From JADYZU01 sp964443055 (GTDB lineage: Bacteria; Pseudomonadota; Alphaproteobacteria; Rhodobacterales; Rhodobacteraceae): a DNA stretch of 17,783 nt. Position 1 is the first letter of the stretch; each line of letters starts with the position of its first letter. Made by a program: the position numbers and the translations under genes. The stretch covers positions 1 to 17,783 of the forward strand of contig CAYUBT010000035.1 in NCBI GenBank assembly GCA_964443055.1, given 5' to 3'. The notes beneath the pieces are model-generated. The model was not told where the DNA came from. It saw nothing but the letters and a program-made list of their open reading frames with translations, and searched no databases. Positions 1 through 7,203 of the stretch are shown piece by piece.

Positions 1-609
1 GAGGCCGGGGTTGCCGACGAAATCGTCGTCGTCTCGATCGGTGTCAAACAGTCGCAGGAGGTGCTGCGCACCGCCATGGCGATGGGCGCGGACCGGGCGA
101 TTCTGGTCGTCGCGACCGATGACGTGCATCAGGACATCGAACCGCTTGCCGTGGCCAAGATCCTCGCCGCCGTCGCGAAAGACGAGCAGCCGGGTCTCAT
201 CATCGCCGGCAAGCAGGCCATCGACAACGACATGAACGCCACCGGCCAGATGCTCGCGGCCCTGCTGGGCTGGGGGCAGGCGACCTTTGCCTCGGAGGTG
301 AAGATCGAGGACGGCAAGGCCCGCGTCACGCGCGAAGTGGACGGCGGGTTGCAGGTGATCGAGGTAAAGCTCCCTGCGATCATCACCGCCGACCTGCGCC
401 TCAACGAGCCGCGCTACGCGTCGCTGCCGAACATCATGAAGGCCAAGAAGAAGCCGCTCGATGAAAAGACACCCGCCGATTACGGCGTGGACGTCACGCC
501 GCGCCTGACCCCGATCAGGACGGCGGAACCGCCGGCGCGCAAGGCGGGGGTCAAGGTGGCCTCGGTCGATGAACTTGTGGCGAAACTCAAGGAAACGGGG
601 GTGATCTGA
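1..609 (+). CDS. etfB: Electron transfer flavoprotein beta subunit (5' end outside the window)
   Basis: This is the small subunit of the ETF heterodimer, which takes electrons from acyl-CoA and related dehydrogenases and passes them to ETF-ubiquinone oxidoreductase. The frame is open from base 1, so about 50 N-terminal residues of the usual ~250 are missing and 202 are visible. The fragment contains the family segment GKQAIDNDMNATGQM, where the beta subunit holds AMP. At visible residues about 134-150 it has the recognition-loop signature LNEPRYASLPNIMKAKK, which docks partner dehydrogenases. Its TGA overlaps the ATG of etfA by one base, so the two are translationally coupled, as expected for subunits made one-to-one. 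Identification is secure. The true start cannot be seen. Confidence 0.97.
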   Translation, partial: EAGVADEIVVVSIGVKQSQEVLRTAMAMGADRAILVVATDDVHQDIEPLAVAKILAAVAKDEQPGLIIAGKQAIDNDMNATGQMLAALLGWGQATFASEVKIEDGKARVTREVDGGLQVIEVKLPAIITADLRLNEPRYASLPNIMKAKKKPLDEKTPADYGVDVTPRLTPIRTAEPPARKAGVKVASVDELVAKLKETGVI

Positions 610-1535
610 TGACGGTTCTCCTTCTTGCCGAAGTGGTCGGCGGCAATCTCGCCACGGATTCGGTCGCCAAGGCGCTGACGGCAGTCGCGTCGCTGGGCGA
701 TGTGCATGTGCTGGTGACCGGCGCGGGCGCGAAGGCCGCGGCCGACGAGGCGGCGACGCTGCAGGGCGTGGCCAGGGTTCTCGTGGCCGAGGACGACCTG
801 CTCTCGCATGACATGGCCGAGGCCAATGCGGCCCTCGTCCATTCGCTGGCGGCGGATTACAGCCATATCGCCTCGGCCTCGACAGCCTTTGCCAAGGATG
901 TGCTGCCGCGCGTGGCCGCACTTCTCGATGTGATGATCATCGCCGATGTCACCGAAGTGATCGACGCCGAGACATTCGAGCGCCCGATCTACGCGGGCAA
1001 CGCGCTGCAGACGGTGCGTTCGACCGATCCGGTCAAGGTCTTCTCGGTGCGCACGGCGGGCTTCGATGCCACCGGCACGGGCGGTTCGGCCCCGGTCGAG
1101 ACGGTTGCCGCCCCGGCGGACCCCGGCCTGTCGGTCTGGGTCGAGGACCGCGTGGCCAGTTCGGACCGGCCGGAGCTGACCTCTGCGAAAATCGTGGTCT
1201 CGGGCGGGCGCGGTGTCGGCTCGAAGGACAGTTTCGCGCTGATCGAGGCCCTGGCCGACAAGCTCGGTGCCGCCATCGGCGCCTCGCGCGCGGCGGTCGA
1301 TTCCGGCTATGCGCCGAACGACTGGCAGGTCGGCCAGACCGGCAAGGTCGTGGCACCCGACCTTTACATCGCGGCGGGGATCTCGGGCGCGATCCAGCAC
1401 CTTGCCGGGATGAAGGATTCGCGCGTGATCGTCGCGATCAACAAGGACGAGGAAGCGCCGATCTTCCAGGTGGCCGACCTTGGCCTTGTGGCGGATCTGT
1501 TCGAGGCGCTTCCGGAACTGACCGGCAAGCTCTGA
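609..1535 (+). CDS. etfA: Electron transfer flavoprotein alpha subunit
   Basis: This is the FAD-carrying large subunit of ETF, a soluble cytoplasmic electron carrier between acyl-CoA dehydrogenases and the quinone pool. It has 308 residues, the normal family length. The N-terminal alpha/beta domain covers roughly residues 1-190. The C-terminal FAD domain shows VSGGRGVGS (about 197-205), the QVGQTGKVVAPDLYIAAGIS stretch (about 240-259) and GAIQHLAGM with INKD (about 260-280), all classic FAD-binding elements. The ATG overlaps the etfB stop. A GC-rich hairpin follows the stop codon by 7 bases and probably ends the etfBA transcript. A convergent gene on the other strand overlaps the last ~98 bases. 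Confidence 0.97.
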   Translation: MTVLLLAEVVGGNLATDSVAKALTAVASLGDVHVLVTGAGAKAAADEAATLQGVARVLVAEDDLLSHDMAEANAALVHSLAADYSHIASASTAFAKDVLPRVAALLDVMIIADVTEVIDAETFERPIYAGNALQTVRSTDPVKVFSVRTAGFDATGTGGSAPVETVAAPADPGLSVWVEDRVASSDRPELTSAKIVVSGGRGVGSKDSFALIEALADKLGAAIGASRAAVDSGYAPNDWQVGQTGKVVAPDLYIAAGISGAIQHLAGMKDSRVIVAINKDEEAPIFQVADLGLVADLFEALPELTGKL

Positions 1536-2424
1536 TCTGGCGCGCGCCGCCGACCGGCTGACGGATCGGCGGCGCGTGATCCTCTTCTCCTGCAGGCAGG
1601 CGTAGCGCGCGCGTGATGGCAGCGGCCGCCTCGGCATGGGCTGCGGGTGGTAGGAGGGCGCTGGCCGCGCTCTCCTGACTGGGGGTGAAGATCATGCCTT
1701 CGGTGCCGCTGGCCATGGCCCGGGCCGACGGCATCGCCATGATCACACCGCGCACGAGCGGGCGGAGCGCGTCGACCATGCGGCGCGTGACGAAGGCGGG
1801 CTCGATGCGCAGCGGATCGGGCCGGTCTTCCCAGGGCGTGTCCGACGGAAGCTGCGCCGCGAACCACAGAAGCAGTGTCGCGGGCCCCAGGTCAGCCAGA
1901 TAACTGCGCATCCGCGCGGCCCAGGCCGTCTGCAGTTCTTCGCGCAGGATTTGGAAACGCTCGGTCGAGACGTCGTGCAGGCGCTGCAGCAGATGGCCGA
2001 CGAAGCAGATTTCGGTGAAATCGACTTCGGAATAAAGCGCGGTCAGAACGGTGGAGGCACGCACGAAACGGTCGTTGCGGCGCGGATGCACCGTATAGAA
2101 GCGGTTCGAGAGCAGATGTGCGCCGGGCACCTGCAGCACCCGCACCTCGGCCTCGCGTGCGATGTCCTGGATGCCGGGATCGCTGGTCAGCGCATCAACC
2201 GAGGCGTTGACCACGCCCAGATTGACGCAGCTCTGCCCGAGCGCCGCCTCGACCAGCACGGGAAAGGGGCGTGTGATGAATTTCCCGTAAGTCTCCGTCC
2301 CGCCGAGAAAGGCGATATAGGGCCGCGACAGATCGCGCGCCGGTCCGCGAAAATAGAGTCGTGACCCCGGATACTGGCAGGGCGCATAATCGAGCCCTGC
2401 ATCGAGCGACTGATCGCCATGCAT
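1438..2424 (-). CDS. DUF6473 family protein
   Basis: The function is unknown. The N-terminal part carries features I recognise from the DUF6473 family, common in Rhodobacteraceae: LDYAPCQYPGSRLYFRGP near the start, AFLGGTETYGKFI (about residues 39-51), and VHPRRNDRFVRAS followed by EVDFTEICF. The first ~275 residues look like the whole conserved domain. The remaining ~50 (rich in P, R, A, Q and G) come from reading through the etfA terminator hairpin and antisense to the etfA 3' end. They look like non-conserved read-through rather than protein. I chose the ATG at 2424 because GGTGGGA lies just upstream. A GTG at 2436 would add four residues. The gene is convergent with etfA and divergent from hbdA. 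No signal peptide or membrane segment is visible. Confidence 0.8.
   Translation of the reverse strand: MHGDQSLDAGLDYAPCQYPGSRLYFRGPARDLSRPYIAFLGGTETYGKFITRPFPVLVEAALGQSCVNLGVVNASVDALTSDPGIQDIAREAEVRVLQVPGAHLLSNRFYTVHPRRNDRFVRASTVLTALYSEVDFTEICFVGHLLQRLHDVSTERFQILREELQTAWAARMRSYLADLGPATLLLWFAAQLPSDTPWEDRPDPLRIEPAFVTRRMVDALRPLVRGVIMAMPSARAMASGTEGMIFTPSQESAASALLPPAAHAEAAAAITRALRLPAGEEDHAPPIRQPVGGARQIRACRSVPEAPRTDPPQGQGRPPGRSALPRPC
1543..1576 (+). terminator. Stem-loop downstream of etfA
   Basis: A perfect 11-bp inverted repeat (CGCGCCGCCGA at 1543-1553, its complement at 1566-1576) encloses a 12-base loop. It starts 7 bases after the etfA stop. No clean T-run follows (TGATCCTCTTCTCC), so it is a terminator-like or mRNA 3'-end-protecting hairpin rather than a textbook intrinsic terminator. 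It also lies inside the C-terminal extension of the convergent DUF6473 frame. Confidence 0.6.
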
Positions 2425-2519
2425 GATTCCCACCACTGTTATTCACCCGGGAGCAGGGTTCGGCGGGAAGCCTTGCGAAAATGCTAAGCGGACAATTCGA
2501 GCGATCCCGCCGCCGTGGC

Positions 2520-2548
2520 TTGTCGTTGCGGGTGGCGGCTTTTATGCT
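2520..2548 (+). promoter_or_regulatory. Putative sigma-70-type promoter of hbdA
   Basis: TTGTCG (2520-2525) and TATGCT (2543-2548) are separated by 17 bases, a good housekeeping promoter arrangement. The implied transcription start (about 2555) is ~20 bases before the hbdA start. It was found by eye, with no experimental support. Confidence 0.55.
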
Positions 2549-2574
2549 GCGCCTGCAAAGGCGAGGGGATGAAG

Positions 2575-3450
2575 ATGGCGATCAGGAGCGTGGGCATCGT
2601 GGGCGCGGGGCAGATGGGCAACGGCATCGCCCATGTCATGGCGCTGGCCGGTCACGAGGTGCGGCTCAGCGACATCAGCGAGGAGGCGCTGGCCCGCGCG
2701 ATGGAGAAGATCACCCGCAACCTCGAGCGCCAGATCAACAAGGGCACGATTACCGGCGAGGACCGCGACGCGGCACTTGGCCGGATCGCGACCACGACGC
2801 AACTTGCCGATCTCGGCCCGAGCGACCTGATCATCGAGGCCGCCACCGAGAACGAGGAGGTGAAGCACCGCATCTTCGCCGATCTCGCCCCGCATCTGGG
2901 CGCGGAGACGATCCTGACCACAAACACCTCCTCGATCTCGATCACGCGGCTGGCGAGCCGCACCGACCGGCCCGAGAAGTTCATGGGTTTCCACTTCATG
3001 AACCCGGTGCCGGTGATGCAGCTTGTCGAGCTGATTCGCGGGATCGCCACTGATCAGGCCACATTCGATGCCTGCGCGGCCGTTGTCGAGAAGCTGGGCA
3101 AGACTGCGGCCACCGCAACCGATTACCCCGCCTTCATCGTCAACCGGATCCTGATCCCGATGATCAACGAGGCGGTCTATGCGCTGTTCGAGGGCGTGGG
3201 CGATGTCCGTTCGATCGACATGGCGATGCGGCTGGGGGCCAATCACCCGATGGGGCCGCTGGAACTGGCCGATTTCATCGGCCTCGACACCTGCCTCGCG
3301 ATCATGAACGTGCTGCATGATGGGCTCGCCGATACGAAATACCGGCCCTGTCCGCTCCTGGTGAAATATGTCGAGGCAGGCTGGCTCGGGCGCAAGTCCG
3401 GGCGCGGCTTCTACGACTACCGGGGCGAGGTGCCGGTTCCCTCGCGCTGA
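2575..3450 (+). CDS. hbdA: 3-hydroxybutyryl-CoA dehydrogenase
   Basis: This is an NAD(P)-dependent oxidoreductase interconverting 3-hydroxybutyryl-CoA and acetoacetyl-CoA, used in short-chain acyl-CoA, butyrate and PHB-related metabolism in the cytoplasm. It has 291 residues from the chosen start, the usual length. The Rossmann motif GIVGAGQMGNG is at residues 7-17. The acidic residue after beta-2 (SDISEEAL) suits NAD binding. The catalytic set is visible: NTSS (117-120), the His in MGFHFMNPVP (His140) and Glu152. The C-terminal domain ends in the signature GRKSGRGFYDY. The start at 2575 is preferred because GAGGGG lies at proper distance. An ATG at 2569 abuts that site, and a longer frame from 2515 adds an unconserved Cys-rich leader. 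Proximity to etfBA fits a shared role in acyl-CoA oxidation, but it has its own promoter. Confidence 0.95.
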   Translation: MAIRSVGIVGAGQMGNGIAHVMALAGHEVRLSDISEEALARAMEKITRNLERQINKGTITGEDRDAALGRIATTTQLADLGPSDLIIEAATENEEVKHRIFADLAPHLGAETILTTNTSSISITRLASRTDRPEKFMGFHFMNPVPVMQLVELIRGIATDQATFDACAAVVEKLGKTAATATDYPAFIVNRILIPMINEAVYALFEGVGDVRSIDMAMRLGANHPMGPLELADFIGLDTCLAIMNVLHDGLADTKYRPCPLLVKYVEAGWLGRKSGRGFYDYRGEVPVPSR

Positions 3451-3451
3451 G

Positions 3452-3721
3452 TCAGTTTTCCTCGCCGAACCCGCTGGCGACCAGTTCGACGATGGAAGCC
3501 AGCAGCGAGTCGGCCTCGGTGCCCGTGGTCTCGACCTCGATCTCGTCGCCCATGGCGGCGGCGAGCATCAGCAGCCCCATGATGCTGTCACCCGAAGCCG
3601 TCTCGCCATTGGCGCGTACCGTGGCACTTGCGTCGAAACGCTCGACCACCTCGACCAGCCTGGCCGAAGCGCGCGCGTGCAGGCCCTTGATGTTGACGAT
3701 CCGCATCCGCCGCATCGCCAT
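3452..3721 (-). CDS. ptsH: HPr-like phosphocarrier protein (PTS)
   Basis: This small cytoplasmic phosphocarrier accepts phosphate from enzyme I and passes it to EIIA. The 89 residues have the active-site His at position 15 (KGLHARASA) and a serine at position 46 in GDSIMGLLML, the usual HPr kinase target site. Both regulatory inputs are therefore possible, and a kinase gene lies upstream in the same operon. It starts 3 bases after the EIIA stop and is the last gene of the chvI-to-HPr operon. Its stop is separated by a single base from the convergent hbdA stop. No sugar-transporting EIIB or EIIC is nearby, which fits a regulatory alphaproteobacterial PTS. Confidence 0.95.
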   Translation of the reverse strand: MAMRRMRIVNIKGLHARASARLVEVVERFDASATVRANGETASGDSIMGLLMLAAAMGDEIEVETTGTEADSLLASIVELVASGFGEEN

Positions 3722-3724
3722 GCG

Positions 3725-4138
3725 TCAGGCGCTCCAGCCGCACAGGCGTTCCTCGCCGATGATGGCGGAGTCGATGTATTTCCGCCCGGCCTCGAGCGAG
3801 AGGCGCACGGCCTCGCCCATCGGTTTGTGACGGGACTTCATGAGCTTGATGAGCATCGGCATGTTCGCGCCGTAGAGAATCCGGCGGTTATGGCCTCTGC
3901 AAGCCGGAAGCGCCAGGTTCGAGGGCGAACCGCCGAACATGTCCGTCACGACGATGACGCCCGCGCCCCGGTCCACCCGGTCAGCCGCGTCGCAGATCAG
4001 TTCGCGCTTCTCGGAACGGTTGTCGTCGGGCTGGATCGCCACCGTCTCGACCGCGGGTTGCGGGCCGACCACATGTTCGGCGGTGGCGAGGAATTCCCGC
4101 GCCAGCCCGCCATGCGCCACGATGACAATGCCGATCAT
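3725..4138 (-). CDS. PTS EIIA component, mannose/fructose family
   Basis: This is a stand-alone EIIA domain of the mannose family, 137 residues, cytoplasmic. The phosphorylated histidine is His9 in VIVAHGGLA. The second active-site element TDMFGGSPSN (about residues 65-74) contains the conserved Asp. In alphaproteobacteria such orphan EIIA-Man proteins lie with HPr, HPrK and RapZ, and are thought to serve as phosphorylation-dependent regulators rather than transporters. Its ATG overlaps the rapZ stop by four bases (ATGA) and its stop is 3 bases before HPr, so it is translationally coupled on both sides. Its protein partner here is unknown. Confidence 0.93.
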   Translation of the reverse strand: MIGIVIVAHGGLAREFLATAEHVVGPQPAVETVAIQPDDNRSEKRELICDAADRVDRGAGVIVVTDMFGGSPSNLALPACRGHNRRILYGANMPMLIKLMKSRHKPMGEAVRLSLEAGRKYIDSAIIGEERLCGWSA

Positions 4139-5037
4139 CGGCCCGGCCCCCGATCCGCGACGCCTTCGAGGCGCTCAAGTTCCCGATGCCGTTTAGACAC
4201 GGGCCAGCCCGCCTCTTCAAGGGTGCGGGAAAGACTTTCGACGATTGTGACAGATCGGTGCTGCCCGCCGGTGCAGCCCAGGCCGATGGCCAGGTGCGCC
4301 TTGCCTTCCTCACGTGCGGCGGGAAGGAGGAAGAGGATCAGATCGGTGAGCTTCTCCATGAACGGGCCGAGGCGCGCGTCCTCATTCACATAGGCGGCAA
4401 CGCGCGGGTCGCAGCCGTCGAGGTCGCGCAGGGTCGGCTCCCAGTGCGGATTGCGCAGGAAGCGGCAGTCGAACACGAGGTCGAGACCGGACGGCAGGCC
4501 CCGGCGGTAGCTGAAACTATACAGGCCGACCGTGAGCGGCCTCTGGCCCCCTGGTGCGAACAGGTGCTCGATCGCGCGCGCGAGGTCATGGGGGCTGAGA
4601 TTGTCGGTCTCGATCAGGAAATCGGCGCGGTCGCGCAGAGGCTGAAGGAGGGCGCGCTCGCGCGCGAGCGCGGGACGCGGACCCTCGCCGGTGTCGAACG
4701 GATGGCGGCGGCGCGTGGTGGCGAAGCGGCGCATCAGTTCCTCCTCGCCGCAGTCGAGAAAGACCAGCGACGGGTCGGGGTCGGGTCCGTCTGCAAGCCG
4801 GTCGATGATGTCGATCAACACCCCGGGCGCGAAGTCCCTGCTGTTCGCGCCGATGCCGACGGCGAGCGGATGACCGAGCGGGGGCCCCTCGGCCAGCCGC
4901 GGCAGGAGCGACAGGGGGAGATTGTCGATGACCTCGTGGCCCAGATCCTCGAGCGCGTTGATCGCGGTAGTCCGCCCGGCGCCCGAGGGGCCGGTGACGA
5001 GGACGAGCCGGGGAATGTTGTCAGCGGCCCTGGTCAT
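4135..5037 (-). CDS. rapZ: RNase adapter protein RapZ / YvcJ family nucleotide-binding protein
   Basis: This is a P-loop protein of the RapZ/YvcJ family, 300 residues. In E. coli RapZ guides RNase E to the sRNA GlmZ to control glucosamine-6-phosphate synthesis. The alphaproteobacterial role is less clear. The N-terminal Walker A is GPSGAGRTT (about residues 16-24), with Arg where a canonical P-loop has Lys, a variant I remember from alphaproteobacterial members. DNLP (about 38-41) and the Walker-B-like LVFLDC follow. The conserved C-terminal domain contains GCTGGQHRSVTIVESL and KRHREL. It overlaps hprK by four bases upstream and the EIIA gene by four bases downstream. Confidence 0.95.
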   Translation of the reverse strand: MTRAADNIPRLVLVTGPSGAGRTTAINALEDLGHEVIDNLPLSLLPRLAEGPPLGHPLAVGIGANSRDFAPGVLIDIIDRLADGPDPDPSLVFLDCGEEELMRRFATTRRRHPFDTGEGPRPALARERALLQPLRDRADFLIETDNLSPHDLARAIEHLFAPGGQRPLTVGLYSFSYRRGLPSGLDLVFDCRFLRNPHWEPTLRDLDGCDPRVAAYVNEDARLGPFMEKLTDLILFLLPAAREEGKAHLAIGLGCTGGQHRSVTIVESLSRTLEEAGWPVSKRHRELERLEGVADRGPGR

Positions 5038-5459
5038 GGCGCGACGCGGCCCGAAGTGAGATGAAGCATCATGGCGGCCGGGAAATGGGGGCCCTCGACT
5101 CCGCCGACAAGGGGGAAGTCGCGGCCGAGCAGGGTGATCCCGCGCTCCTCGGGGAGGCGGGCGGTCTCGGGTGCGCCGAGATCGGCGACGAGGGCGAGCG
5201 GGCAGGGCGGATGCGCGGGCGTGCGCAAGAGGCCGAGTCCGCGTGCCTCGATCAGGCCCGAGAGGGCAGGGGGGCAGGAGAGCATCACCTCGTTCCCGTC
5301 GGGTTGAAGGCGGGTGCGGTCATCGGCGACCAGCCTCGCACCGAGCGCGATCATCTGCAAGGCAAGCGCGGACTTGCCGCTTCCCGAGGGGCCGAGGATC
5401 AGAAGCCCGCGCCCTGCGACCGCCACCGAGGTGGCGTGCAGCGTCAGCGGTGCCTGCAT
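5034..5459 (-). CDS. hprK: HPr kinase/phosphorylase, short alphaproteobacterial form
   Basis: This is an ATP-dependent kinase (and probably phosphorylase) acting on Ser46 of HPr. Only 141 residues are present: the catalytic domain without the N-terminal domain of Firmicutes HPrK, the usual form in alphaproteobacteria. The Walker A is LGPSGSGKSAL (about residues 22-32), then VADDR (about 45-49) and the HPrK signature EARGLGLL (about 71-78). The ATG at 5459 is chosen because the residues from MQAPLTLHATSVAV onward match the family. The open frame further upstream is only antisense-like read-through of chvG in another frame. The start is 7 bases after the chvG stop and the end overlaps rapZ by four bases. 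Confidence 0.93.
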   Translation of the reverse strand: MQAPLTLHATSVAVAGRGLLILGPSGSGKSALALQMIALGARLVADDRTRLQPDGNEVMLSCPPALSGLIEARGLGLLRTPAHPPCPLALVADLGAPETARLPEERGITLLGRDFPLVGGVEGPHFPAAMMLHLTSGRVAP

Positions 5460-5460
5460 G

Positions 5461-5477
5461 TCCCGGTCAGACCGGGA
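5461..5477 (-). other. Perfect hairpin across the chvG stop / hprK start junction
   Basis: A 7-bp inverted repeat (TCCCGGT, then CAG, then ACCGGGA) spans the chvG stop codon and ends just before the hprK ATG. In the mRNA it would fold over the likely ribosome-binding region of hprK, which otherwise lacks a clear Shine-Dalgarno sequence. It could tie hprK translation to chvG translation. Confidence 0.35.
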
Positions 5478-7185
5478 GGCCGACGACGAACCGCGCGCCC
5501 AGGGGCTCGGAGGTGGCGTCGGCCTCGGTCGGGCGGATGTTCTCGGCCCAGATAACGCCGCCATGCGCCTCGACGATCTGTTTCGAGATGGCGAGGCCGA
5601 GGCCCGAGTTGTTGCCGAAATGCTCGTTCGGGCGCTGCGAATAGAAGCGCTGGAAGATGCGGGTGAGCGCGTCCTCGGGAATGCCCGGCCCGGTATCCTC
5701 GACCACGACGAGGATGCGGTTGTCGCGTCGTCGCGCCCAGAGACGGATCGCGTCGCCCTCCTCGCAGAAAGAGGTCGCGTTGGAGATGAGATTGACGAAC
5801 ACCTGCGCCAGCCGCCCTTCGAGCCCCTGGAGCATGACCGGGTCTTCAGGCAGGTCGGTGATGAAATCGACACCCTTTGCCTTGGCCTCGCGCGCCAGAT
5901 GGCCGCCCAGGGTCGAGAGCATCTTCATGAGGTCGAAGGGCTTCTCCTCCTCCCGCACGAGTTCGCTGTCGAGGCGCGAGGCGGTGGAGATGTCGGTGAC
6001 GAGCCGGTTCAGCCGTTCGACGTCATGGTCGATGATGTCGAGCAGCTTTTCGCGCTGGTCGTCCCGTTTCGTGATGCGCATGGTCTCGACGGCCGAGCGC
6101 AGGGAGGCGAGCGGGTTCTTGATCTCATGCGCGACATCGGCGGCGAACTGTTCGTTCGACTCGATCCGGTCATAGAGCGCGGTGACCATGCCGCGCATTG
6201 CGGCCGAGAGGCGGCCGATCTCGTCGGGCCGGGCAGTAAGGTCGGGAATGCGCACACGCGTCGGGCTGATGCTGCGGGCGTTGCGGTCACGGCCGCTTTC
6301 GGCGGCGGCGGCGAGATCGGCGATCGGATTGGCAATGGTCGAGGCGAGTACCAGGCTCAGCCCGATGGAGACGACGACGCCGAGCAGGAACATCTTGAGA
6401 ATCTTCTCGCGCTCGCTGCGCAGCAACGAGTCGATGTCGCCGGCACCCGAGGTCAGGACGACGGCCGCGGGGATGTCGCCCCCGGCGCCTACCGGCGTGG
6501 CGACGGAGAAGAACATCCCGCCATCGGCCCCTCGTTCCATCTCGGAGATCGGCCCCGTCGCGATCGCGCGCCGGGCAAGGGCTGCGGCCTCGGCCTGAAG
6601 ATCGCCCGTGACGGGCGCGGCGGCTGGTGCGACCCGTGCGGCGAGCCAGTCCCAGGCGTCGTTCAGCAGGTTGGTGATGAACGTGCTGCGGGCGTCGGCA
6701 CCGGCCCCTGCGGGCGTGACGGCCTGGCGCGCCGCCAGCAGCGCCCCGTTGCCGTCGAACAGGCCGAGGGAGGCCCCGTCGCGCAGGGAGAGGCCGGCAA
6801 GCAGTTCTGCGGGCGGGGGCACCGGATTGGCCGTCTGCCGTGCGGCAACGACTTCGGCGATCAGGAGCGCCTCGGTCTGCAGGGAGTTCATGCGCTGCAG
6901 CGCAAGGTTCTCGCGGGCAGGCCCGAGATAGAGCATCCCCGAGACCAGCAGGATCAGCGCGATCAGGTTGAAGGTGATGATCCGCCGCGCGAGGGGCGAA
7001 CGGTTCAGCGTCAGGATTCCGCGCCGCCGCCGTGGCGCGGCGGCTGTTTCGGGCGTGACGGCATCAGCGCCGAGGATGGCCCCCGGCTGCGCCTGCGCGT
7101 CTGCCTCCTCCTGACGGCGGATCCGGTCCGCGGCGTGGCGGACGGACTTGAGGTCGCGGACATCAATGGCGGGCACGGCGGACAT
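5467..7185 (-). CDS. chvG: Sensor histidine kinase ChvG (ExoS)
   Basis: This is the membrane sensor kinase of the ChvG-ChvI system, which in rhizobia and other alphaproteobacteria responds to acid and cell-envelope stress. It has 572 residues: a cytoplasmic N-terminus, TM1 about 68-88, a periplasmic sensor domain about 90-263, TM2 about 264-284, a HAMP region about 285-340, then the dimerisation domain with the H-box FAADVAHEIKNPLASLRSA (His353). The ATPase domain has the N-box VNLISNA (about 464-470), G1 DTGPGIP (497-503) and G2 SGLGLAI (527-533). All catalytic motifs are intact. A strong ribosome-binding site (GGGGGAG) precedes the ATG. It follows chvI by 18 bases. Confidence 0.95.
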   Translation of the reverse strand: MSAVPAIDVRDLKSVRHAADRIRRQEEADAQAQPGAILGADAVTPETAAAPRRRRGILTLNRSPLARRIITFNLIALILLVSGMLYLGPARENLALQRMNSLQTEALLIAEVVAARQTANPVPPPAELLAGLSLRDGASLGLFDGNGALLAARQAVTPAGAGADARSTFITNLLNDAWDWLAARVAPAAAPVTGDLQAEAAALARRAIATGPISEMERGADGGMFFSVATPVGAGGDIPAAVVLTSGAGDIDSLLRSEREKILKMFLLGVVVSIGLSLVLASTIANPIADLAAAAESGRDRNARSISPTRVRIPDLTARPDEIGRLSAAMRGMVTALYDRIESNEQFAADVAHEIKNPLASLRSAVETMRITKRDDQREKLLDIIDHDVERLNRLVTDISTASRLDSELVREEEKPFDLMKMLSTLGGHLAREAKAKGVDFITDLPEDPVMLQGLEGRLAQVFVNLISNATSFCEEGDAIRLWARRRDNRILVVVEDTGPGIPEDALTRIFQRFYSQRPNEHFGNNSGLGLAISKQIVEAHGGVIWAENIRPTEADATSEPLGARFVVGLPV

Positions 7186-7203
7186 GATTGCTCCCCCGTA
7201 AGG

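Noticed and set aside
480..1637. Minus-strand open frame opposite etfB/etfA
   Set aside because: It mirrors etfA codons and crosses the terminator hairpin. The antisense composition (R, H and D rich) is not protein-like.
3368..4393. Plus-strand open frame antisense to HPr/EIIA/RapZ
   Set aside because: It is the shadow of three well-identified PTS-related genes, begins inside hbdA in another frame and has no conserved motif.
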